Positions 8,219 to 17,203 are shown, counted from the first letter of the stretch. The stretch is 64,000 nt of DNA from Oceanobacillus piezotolerans (GCF_003665065.1 NZ_RCHR01000005.1:1-64000); one strand, 5' to 3'. The notes: generated by a model from the sequence alone, not told the origin. Numbers and translations are program-made.

Positions 8219-8560
8219 ATGTTCAGGCAGATCGTAGAAGGGGATAACCTTTATTTTACTATCTTGGAAGGGGAATCTGGCCTATATCGATATTCATTGC
8301 TAGATAAGGAGACCTCACATGTTATTACGGAAGAAATAGATTATTTCAATGTAAAAGGAAATACGATCTATTATTCAACAACCACTGTAGAAGTAGATCG
8401 GTCGATATATAAGGTGAACCAAGATGGGGAAGAGAAACAAGATTTAGGAACTGTCATTTACTCCATTAATATTTTTGATGACTATCTCATTGGGGAATAT
8501 TCAAGACAAGGATTTGTTCAATATATAACAATCAATCGAGAAAATATAATGGATCTATAA
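8219..8560 (+). pseudogene. C-terminal remnant of a DUF5050-type propeller protein
   Basis: The 113-residue frame has repeats of the kind NLYFTILE..GLYRYS and NTIYYSTTT..SIYKVNQDG, typical of DUF5050 beta-propeller repeats near the end of a larger surface or lipoprotein. Its ATG lies inside the T-run of the preceding terminator, there is no ribosome site, and no signal peptide or lipobox is present. I infer a 5'-truncated fragment whose upstream part was deleted. A proper terminator still follows (8600-8634). Confidence 0.55.
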
Positions 8561-8599
8561 TTTTTATAAAAGAAACTCATTCCATTCGTTCAAGTGAGG

Positions 8600-8634
8600 G
8601 TGAAGATGGTCTCCTAGTCTATCTTCACTTTTTT
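8600..8634 (+). terminator. terminator after the DUF5050 remnant
   Basis: The stem GTGAAGAT/ATCTTCAC is followed by TTTTTTAAT, 40 bases past the remnant's stop codon. Confidence 0.75.
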
Positions 8635-8812
8635 AATGGAATTGAAAATTACCGTTTTGTGCATAACCATAACGTAGCTGCTTGCTATTGAGTTTAGTGC
8701 AGATTCTTTGTGGTTATAAGAAGGTTCGAAATCTCGTCAACAAATGCTAAGAATCGAATCCTCGAGCCGAGCACCTATCTACTTGTCCCAGGGGGAACGT
8801 CACGATAAATAG

Positions 8813-8987
8813 ATGCATAAATTAATAATTGATTATAAAAGAAAAACCAAAGATCAGGAACACTATTTAATTCGAAACTCCGGATATGTCTTTGTATTCT
8901 TTGTTTAGTGTTGCTGCTGCCTTTTTTATTGTAGATTTGGCATTAATTGTAGTACTTGCTATAGAGGAATTGCCTATTTCTATCTAG
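8813..8987 (+). pseudogene. possible frameshifted small membrane-protein remnant
   Basis: A frame opening at ATG 8813 reads MHKLIIDYKRKTKDQEH, then becomes hydrophobic and stops at a TAG near 8905. Shifting one base near 8903 continues into a second hydrophobic stretch (SVAAAFFIVDLALIVVLAI) that ends at 8987. The charged-then-hydrophobic pattern resembles small membrane proteins with a KxKDE-type N-terminus. No good ribosome site is seen. This is a tentative reading of the otherwise gene-free stretch 8561-9037. Confidence 0.3.
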
Positions 8988-9037
8988 ATGATCACATTAA
9001 AAAAGCAAAGCGTATTTAACGAAATGGGGTAACCCTT

Positions 9038-10831
9038 ATGGAAAAGTTTACAAATTCCAATAAAAGTGAAAGCGTACATCAACTTATCCGGCTACGAGAC
9101 GAGATGGACCAATTCTTAATTCATCTTGCTGACAGCCAACATATCGATATGACGGATGGAAGTAAACAAAATTTAGGTGCATTTTTGGCCTTACAAAAGT
9201 TTTCAAATCCAGCTCTCCATTCTTATTTAGTGGAAGAAGGTTTTTCATCTATAGACTCTATAAGTCCGCATGTTCTGTATTCGTTAAATAAAATGATTAG
9301 CCATTTGTCCTCTAATGGTGTTCAGCAGAATGAAAATTATATTGATCGCAAAAATGCAATATACTTAAAAAACCACAGAAATCAGGAGGTATTAGGGAAA
9401 TTAGAAGAAGATCCAATTTCCATTATGGTTACTTTAGATAAAACGATGTTGAAAAAGCCAGCAATCTTTAAAGAATTACTAAGGGCTGGAATGACAATTG
9501 CCCGAATAAATTTAGCTCGTGATTATTCTGTTTGGAAAAAGCTAATTGAAAACATTCGAGCTGCAGAAAAAGAGTTAGGTCTAGATCCGAATAGAAAGTG
9601 CAAGATATACATGGATCTTCCAGGGCCTAAAATTCGTGTGAATGATTTTAAGAAAATCACCGTTCCGTTGAAAATCAATACGGAAAAAACCTCCCCAATT
9701 GGTTATTTAGTGAGTAATAATAGCAAAGACAGTCTTAAATCAGATTACTTTCAAATAAACATCAATATAGATGAATTTACCAACTTTGCTACCGGGCAAA
9801 TCATCCCTTTTATTGATTCCAATGGAGCAAAAAGGAATTTTACAGTACGGGAAATAATAAGTTCCACATGCCTAAAGGTAGAATTAAATAAATCGGCAAT
9901 CTTAAATGAGGAAACGATTATAGAGCTGAGCCAAGAAAATAAGTGCAAACTAACGAATCTATTGGAAAGGAAAGTTACAATTAAGGTTAAAAAAGGAGAT
10001 ATTTTACGAATTTATAAAAGCCAGCATTATCTTGGGAAACCAAGAAGTAAGGGAGAGCCGGCCTCTATTGGAATTACCATACCAGAAGCATTAAGAGATG
10101 TTAGAGTTAGAGACAAGGTCTTTATAGATGATGGCAATATCTGTGCGGTTGTATTGGGAATTACAGATGAATACGTGGAGGTGGAGATTACACTTACTAG
10201 AAATAAGAGAGAAGAGATTAAACCTGATAAAGGGCTTAATTTTCCAGATTCATTAGTTTACTTAAATGTTCCAGCTATTACAGAAACGGATATTAAAATT
10301 TTGCCGGAAATTATCCCTTTTGTTGATTTAATTGGGATTTCTTTTATTCATCAGCCAAATGATATTGTAATATTAAAGGGCTATTTGGATCAACATTCAG
10401 GGAGGAAGATCGGTGTCATCGCCAAAATAGAAACAAAGTATGCACTTTTGTCTTTATCCCGAATTATTCTTGAAGGCTTAAATCTGGATTTGTTTGGAGT
10501 AATGATTGCTAGAGGAGATTTGGCTATTGAAATAGGCTACGAGCAATTGGCAAAGGCACAAGAAGGAATCTTGGAGATTTGCCGGGCTGCTCATGTTCCT
10601 GTAATTTGGGCAACTAGTATCCTCCACAACATGAATAAGAAAGGAATACCACTAAGGGCTGAGCTAACCGATGCATATATGGGCTTAAGGGCGGACTGTA
10701 TCATGATGAATAAAGGTCCTTATGTCTCCAATTCCGTAAAATTACTCCAACATCTTGACCATATCAATAAAGACCCGTTACTAGAGTTTAGAAATTCAGT
10801 ATTATCTTTTGCTCAAATTGGTTTTGAATAA
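9038..10831 (+). CDS. divergent pyruvate-kinase-like protein
   Basis: A 597-residue protein with an N-terminal region of about 125 residues not found in standard pyruvate kinase, then a pyruvate kinase barrel carrying large insertions, and no C-terminal regulatory domain. Recognisable sites are ARINLARD, DLPGPKIR, the catalytic Lys/Glu in IAKIET, the Mg-binding MIARGDLAIE and the ATSIL segment. Two residues that bind K+ in classical enzymes appear changed (Ser to Ala in INLA, Thr to Leu in DLPGP). The CSGETA segment is replaced by CIMMNKGPYV. It may still make pyruvate from phosphoenolpyruvate, or act on another substrate. It stands alone with its own terminator and is not the housekeeping pyk, which normally sits beside pfkA. 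Confidence 0.75.
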   Translation: MEKFTNSNKSESVHQLIRLRDEMDQFLIHLADSQHIDMTDGSKQNLGAFLALQKFSNPALHSYLVEEGFSSIDSISPHVLYSLNKMISHLSSNGVQQNENYIDRKNAIYLKNHRNQEVLGKLEEDPISIMVTLDKTMLKKPAIFKELLRAGMTIARINLARDYSVWKKLIENIRAAEKELGLDPNRKCKIYMDLPGPKIRVNDFKKITVPLKINTEKTSPIGYLVSNNSKDSLKSDYFQININIDEFTNFATGQIIPFIDSNGAKRNFTVREIISSTCLKVELNKSAILNEETIIELSQENKCKLTNLLERKVTIKVKKGDILRIYKSQHYLGKPRSKGEPASIGITIPEALRDVRVRDKVFIDDGNICAVVLGITDEYVEVEITLTRNKREEIKPDKGLNFPDSLVYLNVPAITETDIKILPEIIPFVDLIGISFIHQPNDIVILKGYLDQHSGRKIGVIAKIETKYALLSLSRIILEGLNLDLFGVMIARGDLAIEIGYEQLAKAQEGILEICRAAHVPVIWATSILHNMNKKGIPLRAELTDAYMGLRADCIMMNKGPYVSNSVKLLQHLDHINKDPLLEFRNSVLSFAQIGFE

Positions 10832-10847
10832 AGAGATTAAAACAAAA

Positions 10848-10882
10848 AAAACGCGTGGATAATAATAATCCAAGCGTTTTTA
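10848..10882 (+). terminator. terminator after the pyruvate-kinase-like gene
   Basis: The stem AACGCGTGGAT/ATCCAAGCGTTT is followed by TTTTATGCTTTTT. It can also serve the convergent CofE-like gene. Confidence 0.8.
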
Positions 10883-10918
10883 TGCTTTTTACGATAGTAA
10901 AACTTATAATTAATTACA

Positions 10919-12109
10919 TTACTTCGTATAATTATCAAAATACCCCTGAATATAAATCATCGGCGTTCCTTTATCCCCACTTCCAGAAGTTAAATCAGAT
11001 AAAGATCCAATTAGATCAGTAAGTCTGCGCGGTGTTGTACCTTGAGCTTCCATGGCACCAACCAGATCTTCATTTTTATTCTGGATATATTCAGAAATAG
11101 CTTCTTTTAACTCTTCTCCACGCAAATGAGAGAAGTTGTTATCTGCTAAATATTTTAATTTTACTTCATTAGGTGTACCATCTAATCCTGCTGTATAAGC
11201 AGGAGATACAACTGGGTCTGCCAGTTCCCATATTTTCCCTACTGGGTCTTTAAAGGCACCATCGCCATAAACCATTACTTCAACGGTCTTGCCGGTTACT
11301 TCTTTTAATTTAGCTTGAATACCATCCACGATTGGCTGGCAGTTATTGGGGAATAATTTAACACTTTCCTCTGTTGCCTTATTGGAGCCAAGTAGACCGT
11401 AGTCTTCATTGAAGCCACTGCCATTGATTGATTCTTTAAGAATGTCATCAAGTCCGTATACTGTTTCAGCACCATGGTTTGTCAGGATGCGTTTTGTTCT
11501 GAAACGGGAATGGATATCACAAGCCAATACATGCTTGGTATAGTCTAAGATAGTTTTCGCATTGTTGGAGAAGATAACTTCACAAGTAGCACCTTCTGCT
11601 TCAATTAACCCTTTATAGTATTCGATATAATCTACACCAGTAAATGGATGCTTTTTATATCCAAAGTGCGTACGGAAATCACTTTCAGATAATACATCCG
11701 CCCATGGATTAATCCCTTTCACATCTAATTCGTCGATGTCCACAAGATGATTACCTACTTCATCAGCTGGATAGCTCAGCATTAAGACAATGCGCTTTGT
11801 TCCTCTTGCAATTCCTCGCAGACAGTTTGCAAACCGGTTGCGGCTAAGGATGGGAAAAACTACTCCAACTGTTTCGTCAGCAAATTTTGCTTTGATATCA
11901 GCTGCAATGTCATCAATGGTTGCATAGTTTCCTTGTGCACGTGCTACGACAGATTCTGTTATTGTAACGATGTCTTGGTCTTCAATGGAATATCCTTCTA
12001 CTTTTGCAGATTGTAATACCGTATTTACTACAATTTCTTCAATATTATCGCCAGTGTTAATGATTGGTCCGCGAAGCCCGCGTACTACTGTTCCGACTAC
12101 TCTTTCCAA
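10919..12109 (-). CDS. CofE-like gamma-glutamyl ligase family protein
   Basis: A 396-residue protein of the F420-0:gamma-glutamyl ligase (CofE) superfamily. It starts with VRGLRGPIINTGDNIEE, has DIVTITESVVARAQGNY typical of the family's nucleotide and metal site, and later VMVYGDGAFKDPVG. Archaeal CofE adds glutamate to coenzyme F420; Bacillaceae are not known to make F420, so the substrate here is unknown. A folate or another acid acceptor is possible. It is longer than typical CofE (about 250), with a C-terminal extension rich in Thr, Gly and Ser. A divergent LysR regulator lies 128 bases away with a palindrome between them, suggesting direct control. Confidence 0.75.
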   Translation of the reverse strand: MERVVGTVVRGLRGPIINTGDNIEEIVVNTVLQSAKVEGYSIEDQDIVTITESVVARAQGNYATIDDIAADIKAKFADETVGVVFPILSRNRFANCLRGIARGTKRIVLMLSYPADEVGNHLVDIDELDVKGINPWADVLSESDFRTHFGYKKHPFTGVDYIEYYKGLIEAEGATCEVIFSNNAKTILDYTKHVLACDIHSRFRTKRILTNHGAETVYGLDDILKESINGSGFNEDYGLLGSNKATEESVKLFPNNCQPIVDGIQAKLKEVTGKTVEVMVYGDGAFKDPVGKIWELADPVVSPAYTAGLDGTPNEVKLKYLADNNFSHLRGEELKEAISEYIQNKNEDLVGAMEAQGTTPRRLTDLIGSLSDLTSGSGDKGTPMIYIQGYFDNYTK

Positions 12110-12171
12110 TGTGATCTCTCCTCTTATTGGACTTAACCTCTAATGGGTATATTATTTGTAGTTACTATGAT

Positions 12172-12186
12172 ACTATAACTTATAGT
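12172..12186. promoter_or_regulatory. candidate LysR operator
   Basis: The perfect inverted repeat ACTATAA-C-TTATAGT sits between the divergent CofE-like and LysR genes. Its A/T-rich symmetry fits a LysR T-N11-A box. It overlaps the likely promoter region of both genes. Confidence 0.5.
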
Positions 12187-12237
12187 TTGATATAAGTAAA
12201 ATTAATATTAATAATATATGCTATAAGGGTGGTTAAT

Positions 12238-13137
12238 ATGATAGGGAAATTGGATTCATATCGCATCTTCCATGCAGTGAGCCGAAATAACAGTTTTTCC
12301 AAAGCAGCACAGGAATTGTATATGACGCAATCTGCTGTCAGCCAGGCCATTTCGAAGCTGGAGAAGGAATTAGGCATCCAGCTTTTTAATCGAACATCAA
12401 AAGGCGTCGAACTAACCACGGAGGGGAATCTTCTAAATGAACATGTTAAGTCCGCGCTAGGAATGATTCAAGTTGCAGAAGATAAATTATCAGAGTTTAA
12501 AACATTAAAGACCGGTCAATTGCGCATTGGGGTTGGGGATACCATCTCACGCTACTTTTTGTTGCCTTATCTGGAGGAGTTTCACCAAACGTATCCTGGA
12601 ATCAACTTAAATATTTTAAATAGAACGACATCCGAAATCATCAATCTCATAAAATCCGGAAAAGCAGATGTCGGAATATGCAATCTGCCTATCCATGACG
12701 AGGGGTTAGAAGTTATCCCATGTAAAGAAATTCAAGATACATTTGTCTGTGGTAAGAAATATAAAGAACTAAGTAAAAAACCAATTAGCTTAGAGCAATT
12801 AATGAAGCTGCCGTTAATTTTCTTAGAGAGGAAATCTAATTCCCGAATGTTTGTAGAAAGGTTTTTGAAGAAAAGGGGCTACCAAGTATCACCTGTATTT
12901 GAACTCGGTTCCTATGATCTTGTTTTGGAGTTTACTAAGATCAATTTAGGCATTTCTTGTGTGATCAAAGAATTTGCGAAGGATTACTTAGATAGAGGCG
13001 ATTTATACGAAGTAAGGCTGGAGGAGGAAATTCCGAAAAGAAGCATTGGGATCTGCTATTTAAAGGATGTTCCGTTATCACAAGCCGCGAGAAAGTTTGT
13101 AGGAAGTATAAACGAAAGTGAAGGGTTTGGAGACTAA
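12238..13137 (+). CDS. LysR-type regulator, divergent from the CofE-like gene
   Basis: A 299-residue LysR regulator. The winged helix-turn-helix (about 5-65) reads AVSRNNSFSKAAQELYMTQS and SQAISKLEKELGIQLFNR; the effector-binding domain spans about 90-290. I chose the ATG at 12238 because AAGGGTGG lies 5 bases upstream; the frame extends to a GTG at 12229 that overlaps this site. It probably controls the divergent CofE-like gene through the palindrome at 12172-12186 and may repress itself. The effector is unknown. Confidence 0.9.
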   Translation: MIGKLDSYRIFHAVSRNNSFSKAAQELYMTQSAVSQAISKLEKELGIQLFNRTSKGVELTTEGNLLNEHVKSALGMIQVAEDKLSEFKTLKTGQLRIGVGDTISRYFLLPYLEEFHQTYPGINLNILNRTTSEIINLIKSGKADVGICNLPIHDEGLEVIPCKEIQDTFVCGKKYKELSKKPISLEQLMKLPLIFLERKSNSRMFVERFLKKRGYQVSPVFELGSYDLVLEFTKINLGISCVIKEFAKDYLDRGDLYEVRLEEEIPKRSIGICYLKDVPLSQAARKFVGSINESEGFGD

Positions 13138-13241
13138 CTCCGTTGGTTGAGGTATATCATTTTGAATGAGGTTTTACTTTAATTTAATATCCATCTTTTC
13201 TAGTCTCTATTATAATGAAGTAAACGTTAAGGAGGTATAAT

Positions 13242-13739
13242 ATGAAACAACTTTATTTAAAGCAAAAGGTATTCAGTTTAAGTGGCAAATTTACGGTTAA
13301 GGATAAGGATGAGAAGGATGTATATTATGTCGAGGGAAGTTTTATGCGGATTCCAAAAACGTTCACTATTATGAATACAGCAGGAGATAAAGTTGCCCTT
13401 ATTACTAAAAAGATGTTCAGCTTTTTACCTAAGTTTTTGGTTGAGGTAAACGGTCAAGACGTGTTAACGATTAAGAAGGAATTATCCTTCCTGAAGGCTC
13501 GTTATACGATAGATGCGGCAGGTATGGAAGTACATGGAAATTGGTGGGATATGGATTTCCAAGTTTACCAAGATGGCGAAAACGTCGGGGAAGTGAGCAA
13601 AGAGTGGCTCTCTTGGGGCGATAGCTACAAGATTCAAGTATTAAAGGAAGAGATGGAGACAGTCATGATTGCACTAGTAGTTGCCATTGATTGTGTGAAG
13701 GCGGATCAAGCGGCTGCTTCCTCGGTAATGCCGGATTAA
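13242..13739 (+). CDS. YxjI/LURP-one-related protein
   Basis: A 165-residue protein of the LURP-one-related (YxjI, tubby-like) family. The pattern LYLKQKVFSLSGKFTVKDKD, then ITKKMFSFLPKF and the NWWDMDFQVYQDG segment, fits this 12-stranded barrel fold. AAGGAGG lies 8 bases before the ATG. No membrane segment or signal peptide is evident. The cellular role of bacterial members is unknown. It is monocistronic, lying after the LysR gene and before a convergent MazG-like gene. Confidence 0.78.
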   Translation: MKQLYLKQKVFSLSGKFTVKDKDEKDVYYVEGSFMRIPKTFTIMNTAGDKVALITKKMFSFLPKFLVEVNGQDVLTIKKELSFLKARYTIDAAGMEVHGNWWDMDFQVYQDGENVGEVSKEWLSWGDSYKIQVLKEEMETVMIALVVAIDCVKADQAAASSVMPD

Positions 13740-13821
13740 TTTAAGTAGAACAGCATCTTCCCTAATATATCCGTACGAACGGCTTCCTGGATTATCTCCA
13801 GATAATCGCTTTGAAATTCCC

Positions 13822-14145
13822 TCATTCCTCTACCTCGATTAAAAAGACTTTTTCATGAAAGCTACCTCGTTTGTTTGCTTTACTGGAGCGAATTTGTTCT
13901 AGTTCTTCAATGGAAGCCCGATGTACACGAGATAGAGAGTGAATGACCTCCAAGATATCTGCTAGTTCTTCTAAACCCTCTTGATTCGTTGAAGCACTCT
14001 GATATTCTTCTACTTCTTCTCTTAATTTTTTCTTTAGTTCAAGGATGTAGCGATCCTGTTGAAGTATTTCTACTTTTGCCTTTTTACCATTGCTTTTGAT
14101 GATTTCTGGAATTCCGTCCCTTACAAGCTTATTGTATTTTGGCAT
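13822..14145 (-). CDS. MazG-like nucleotide pyrophosphohydrolase
   Basis: A 107-residue all-alpha protein that begins YNKLVRDGIPEII, the signature of a small PRA-PH/MazG-like family. The Mg-binding EExxE-type motif is seen in LREEVEEYQ, with a second acidic site in LEELADILEVIHSL. Such proteins hydrolyse nucleoside triphosphates to monophosphates, often as house-cleaning enzymes; the substrate here is unknown. It stands alone, convergent with the YxjI-like gene. Confidence 0.8.
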   Translation of the reverse strand: MPKYNKLVRDGIPEIIKSNGKKAKVEILQQDRYILELKKKLREEVEEYQSASTNQEGLEELADILEVIHSLSRVHRASIEELEQIRSSKANKRGSFHEKVFLIEVEE

Positions 14146-14349
14146 TTAAGTGCACCTCTTTTTCTTTATATTTTATATTATCGAAGAAAAGTAAGAAATG
14201 TTTATGTTTAATAAACGACATTGATCAGAATTTCCAACGAAAATCATTCATTGTATAATAAAAAATCTTATTAAAAGGTCCCGTTAGACTGGAAATTAGG
14301 ACTGGTGAATAGTCAGATACATCGACCAATCATGTGAAAAATTGAACTT

Positions 14350-14400
14350 AAGGCAAGGTTTCCAAGCATATGCTGCTCAAATTGGAGCCTTGTCTTTTTG
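14350..14400 (+). promoter_or_regulatory. terminator hairpin in the MFS-operon leader
   Basis: A strong stem (AAGGCAAGG..TCCAA with TTGGA..CCTTGTCTT) followed by TTTTTGTTTT lies about 200 bases before the MFS transporter start. No gene upstream on this strand needs a terminator here, so it probably ends a leader RNA and acts as an attenuator or riboswitch platform. I could not match the leader (about 14260-14350) to a T-box or other class I know. The rest of 14146-14603 shows no convincing gene. Confidence 0.5.
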
Positions 14401-14603
14401 TTTTACATCTTTTCCGTTTGTAAAAAACTGGGGTAAATGGCAATTTGTTATTTCATCTTCCGTTGATTTTGGTGAAATAATACAAAAGGAAAACATTCTT
14501 TCTGATATGGTATTTGCTTATATTTCAAGAACACAGTCTGAGCAGGGATTTGGACAAATATTTTATTTAGTGAACTCCATAATTTAACGATAGGAGGGCT
14601 TTT

Positions 14604-15821
14604 ATGACAGAAAAGACTCTGGAGAAAAATGCTCGTAAAACATTAGTAATTTTACTATTTTTAGGCTGGGCGCTAGGTAACCTGGACCGTTATCTTATTA
14701 ATTATGCAGTAGTCTATATTGGCGATGATCTTTCTCTGACAGGCACCCAAACTGGTTTAATCCTGAGTTCCTTTTTCCTAGGGTATGCTCTTATGCAGCT
14801 GCCTGGGGGGCTTTTAGCTGATAAATTTGGTGCAAGACGAGTTTTACTGGTATCTGTTATTGTTTGGTCGATTTTTACCGGTTTAACGGCGGTTGCTTTA
14901 ACATTGGGTGTTATGTTAATCGTTCGTTTCCTATTCGGAATTGGCGAAGGCGGATTTCAACCCTCTGCTTCAAAGATTATCTCAACTTCATTCCCACAAA
15001 ATGAGCGTAGCAGAGTAATGTCTATCATGCTTTCCTCTTCAGGGATTATGGCAATGCTTGTACCAATTATTTCTGCTGCACTATTAGTTACCATTGGCTG
15101 GCGTGCGATTTTTTTTATTGCAGGTCTATTGGGAGTGATAATTGCATTTCTTTATTGGAAGTATGTACCAAAGGATAAGGTACAACAATCGGACGAGGAA
15201 AGGCCACAGATAAAAGGGATATTAGGGAAATTACTTAGAATGCCATTTATGTGGAGTCTAGTTATCGGCTACTTTACCATTTATGCAGTAAACTGGGGCT
15301 TAAATACTTGGATTCCAACCTATTTATCAGATGCGCGTGGGCTTGATATTCTATCCATTGGATGGGTACAAATCATTCCTGGTGTGATTACTATTGTAGC
15401 TATGTTAGGTGCTGGTTATATAATCGATAAAATAGATTTAACGGTAAATAAAATTATCGGTGCTTTGTGTGCTTTGCTTTTAGGTGGATTTTTGTTTTTG
15501 ATGTTTAATGCCGAATCCATCACATTATTTATCACCTATCAGTGTATCGTTATGTTTCTGGCGACTTATGTTATGTTGCTGCTGCCTTCGTTCATATTAA
15601 AAAGAATTCCTCCAGAATATGCAGGAACAGCGATGGGAATGGCGAATACTGGAGGCCAACTAGCAGGGTTTGTAACACCTACTTTAATTGGTTTGATGGT
15701 AGATGCATTTAATGGTTCCTATAATGCTGCTGTATGGATGTTAATGGTAATCTCGATTGTTTGTGTGGGCTCCATTCTAACTATATCCTTGAAAGACCAA
15801 TATTCTGAAAAGGGGATTTAA
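14604..15821 (+). CDS. MFS transporter (anion:cation symporter type)
   Basis: A 405-residue major facilitator with about 12 membrane helices. The motif between helices 2 and 3, GGLLADKFGARRV, is clear, and NLDRYLINYAVVYI near the N-terminus fits the ACS subfamily that imports organic anions. AGGAGG precedes the ATG by 8 bases. The amidohydrolase gene starts 2 bases after its stop, so the pair likely imports and cleaves an amide-linked acid such as an aminoacyl or aminobenzoyl-glutamate compound. The exact substrate is not known. A terminator-bearing leader precedes it. Confidence 0.85.
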   Translation: MTEKTLEKNARKTLVILLFLGWALGNLDRYLINYAVVYIGDDLSLTGTQTGLILSSFFLGYALMQLPGGLLADKFGARRVLLVSVIVWSIFTGLTAVALTLGVMLIVRFLFGIGEGGFQPSASKIISTSFPQNERSRVMSIMLSSSGIMAMLVPIISAALLVTIGWRAIFFIAGLLGVIIAFLYWKYVPKDKVQQSDEERPQIKGILGKLLRMPFMWSLVIGYFTIYAVNWGLNTWIPTYLSDARGLDILSIGWVQIIPGVITIVAMLGAGYIIDKIDLTVNKIIGALCALLLGGFLFLMFNAESITLFITYQCIVMFLATYVMLLLPSFILKRIPPEYAGTAMGMANTGGQLAGFVTPTLIGLMVDAFNGSYNAAVWMLMVISIVCVGSILTISLKDQYSEKGI

Positions 15822-15823
15822 CA

Positions 15824-17203
15824 TTGGGCCGGTTTAATGTGACAGAACTTCTTCAAAATAAGCAAAATACATTTACAGCTATAAGTGATAAAATTTGGGA
15901 AAACCCGGAATTGCACTTTCAAGAAAAGTATGCTGTTTCTGTCCTGGAAGAAGCATTACTTGCAGAAGGATTTACGGTTAAAAAGAATGTAGCAAATCTT
16001 GAGACAGCAATTATGGGGATCTTTGGCAATGGACCAACTGTCATTGCATTTTTAGGGGAATACGACGCTCTGCCGTTCTTAAGTCAAGAAGGTGGAAAAG
16101 CAGAATTTTCCCCTATTAAAGAGAATGGTAATGGCCATGGATGTGGACATAATTTACTTGGTACAGGTGCCTTTGCAGCTGCGGTCGCTGCAAAGGAATA
16201 CATTGAAAAAACAAATGCACCATTTACCATTCGCTTTTATGGCTGTCCAGCAGAAGAAAATGGCTCAGGTAAAGCATATATGGCAAAGCATGGTGTATTT
16301 GATGATGTAGATATGGCTATTACATGGCATCCAATGAATCACAATACAACAATGAATTTGACTTCCCTAGCAAACTACGCGGCAACCTTTAAATTTACAG
16401 GGAAAAGCGCTCATGCAGCAGCTGCTCCGCACTTAGGTCGAAGCGGGTTGGATGCAGTGGAACTAATGAATGTTGGGGTAAACTATCTTCGTGAACATAT
16501 TATTCAAGACGCCCGGATCCATTATGCAGTACTCCATACTGGTGGTACATCGCCAAACGTGGTACAGCCATATGCTGAAGTTACTTATCTCATTCGCGCC
16601 CCAAAGAAGCAACAAGTTGTAGATATTCATAAGCGTGTGCGAAAGATTGCCCAAGGTGCGGCATTGATGACTGAAACGACATTTGAGGAACAATTTGTTG
16701 GTGCTGCATCTGATTTAATTCCAAATACAACGCTTGCCAAAATAATGCAGCAGCAATTTGACGAGGCACACCCACTACAGTTTAGTGAAGAAGACTTAGC
16801 ATTTGCTGAGCAAATTTATCAATCATTAGATGAGGAAAGTAAAAATATACCCAATGAAGAAAAGAAATTATTAGGGGGCAAGAAGTTGCGTGAGTTTATT
16901 TCACCATTATCTCCAGAATCGATTTTGTATGGCTCGACAGATGTTGGTGATGTTAGCTGGAAGACGCCAACAGTGCAATGTACAACTGCGTGTTGGGTAA
17001 TTGGGACCCCAGCCCATACATGGCAGGCAGTAGCTGTAGGCAATACGCCGATAGGCCACAAGGGAATGCTCTATGCAGCAGAAATTATGGCACGTACTGC
17101 GATTACTTGTATGGAGAATCCATCGATAATTAAAGAAGCAAAACAAGAGTTTACGACTCGCTTGAAGGGTGAAGTGTACACTTCCTTAATTCCTGAGAAA
17201 TAG
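15824..17203 (+). CDS. M20 family amidohydrolase, AbgB-like
   Basis: A 459-residue metal-dependent amidohydrolase. Metal-site motifs are HGCGHNLLGTGA, the catalytic Glu pair in CPAEENGSG, and ITWHPMNHN; the dimerisation domain has GKSAHAAAAPHLGRSGLDA. Together with GEYDAL these fit the p-aminobenzoyl-glutamate hydrolase subunit B (AbgB) subfamily. The start is TTG with AAAAGGGGA 7 bases upstream, nearly touching the MFS gene. It probably cleaves the imported compound in the cytoplasm. AbgB usually pairs with AbgA; no AbgA partner is present here. Confidence 0.85.
   Translation: MGRFNVTELLQNKQNTFTAISDKIWENPELHFQEKYAVSVLEEALLAEGFTVKKNVANLETAIMGIFGNGPTVIAFLGEYDALPFLSQEGGKAEFSPIKENGNGHGCGHNLLGTGAFAAAVAAKEYIEKTNAPFTIRFYGCPAEENGSGKAYMAKHGVFDDVDMAITWHPMNHNTTMNLTSLANYAATFKFTGKSAHAAAAPHLGRSGLDAVELMNVGVNYLREHIIQDARIHYAVLHTGGTSPNVVQPYAEVTYLIRAPKKQQVVDIHKRVRKIAQGAALMTETTFEEQFVGAASDLIPNTTLAKIMQQQFDEAHPLQFSEEDLAFAEQIYQSLDEESKNIPNEEKKLLGGKKLREFISPLSPESILYGSTDVGDVSWKTPTVQCTTACWVIGTPAHTWQAVAVGNTPIGHKGMLYAAEIMARTAITCMENPSIIKEAKQEFTTRLKGEVYTSLIPEK

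Noticed and set aside
14260-14400. Leader RNA as a T-box
   Set aside because: No TGGNACC antiterminator sequence or specifier loop was found.
14342-14587. 81-codon frame before the MFS gene
   Set aside because: It starts without a ribosome site, contains the terminator hairpin of the leader and has no recognisable protein pattern.
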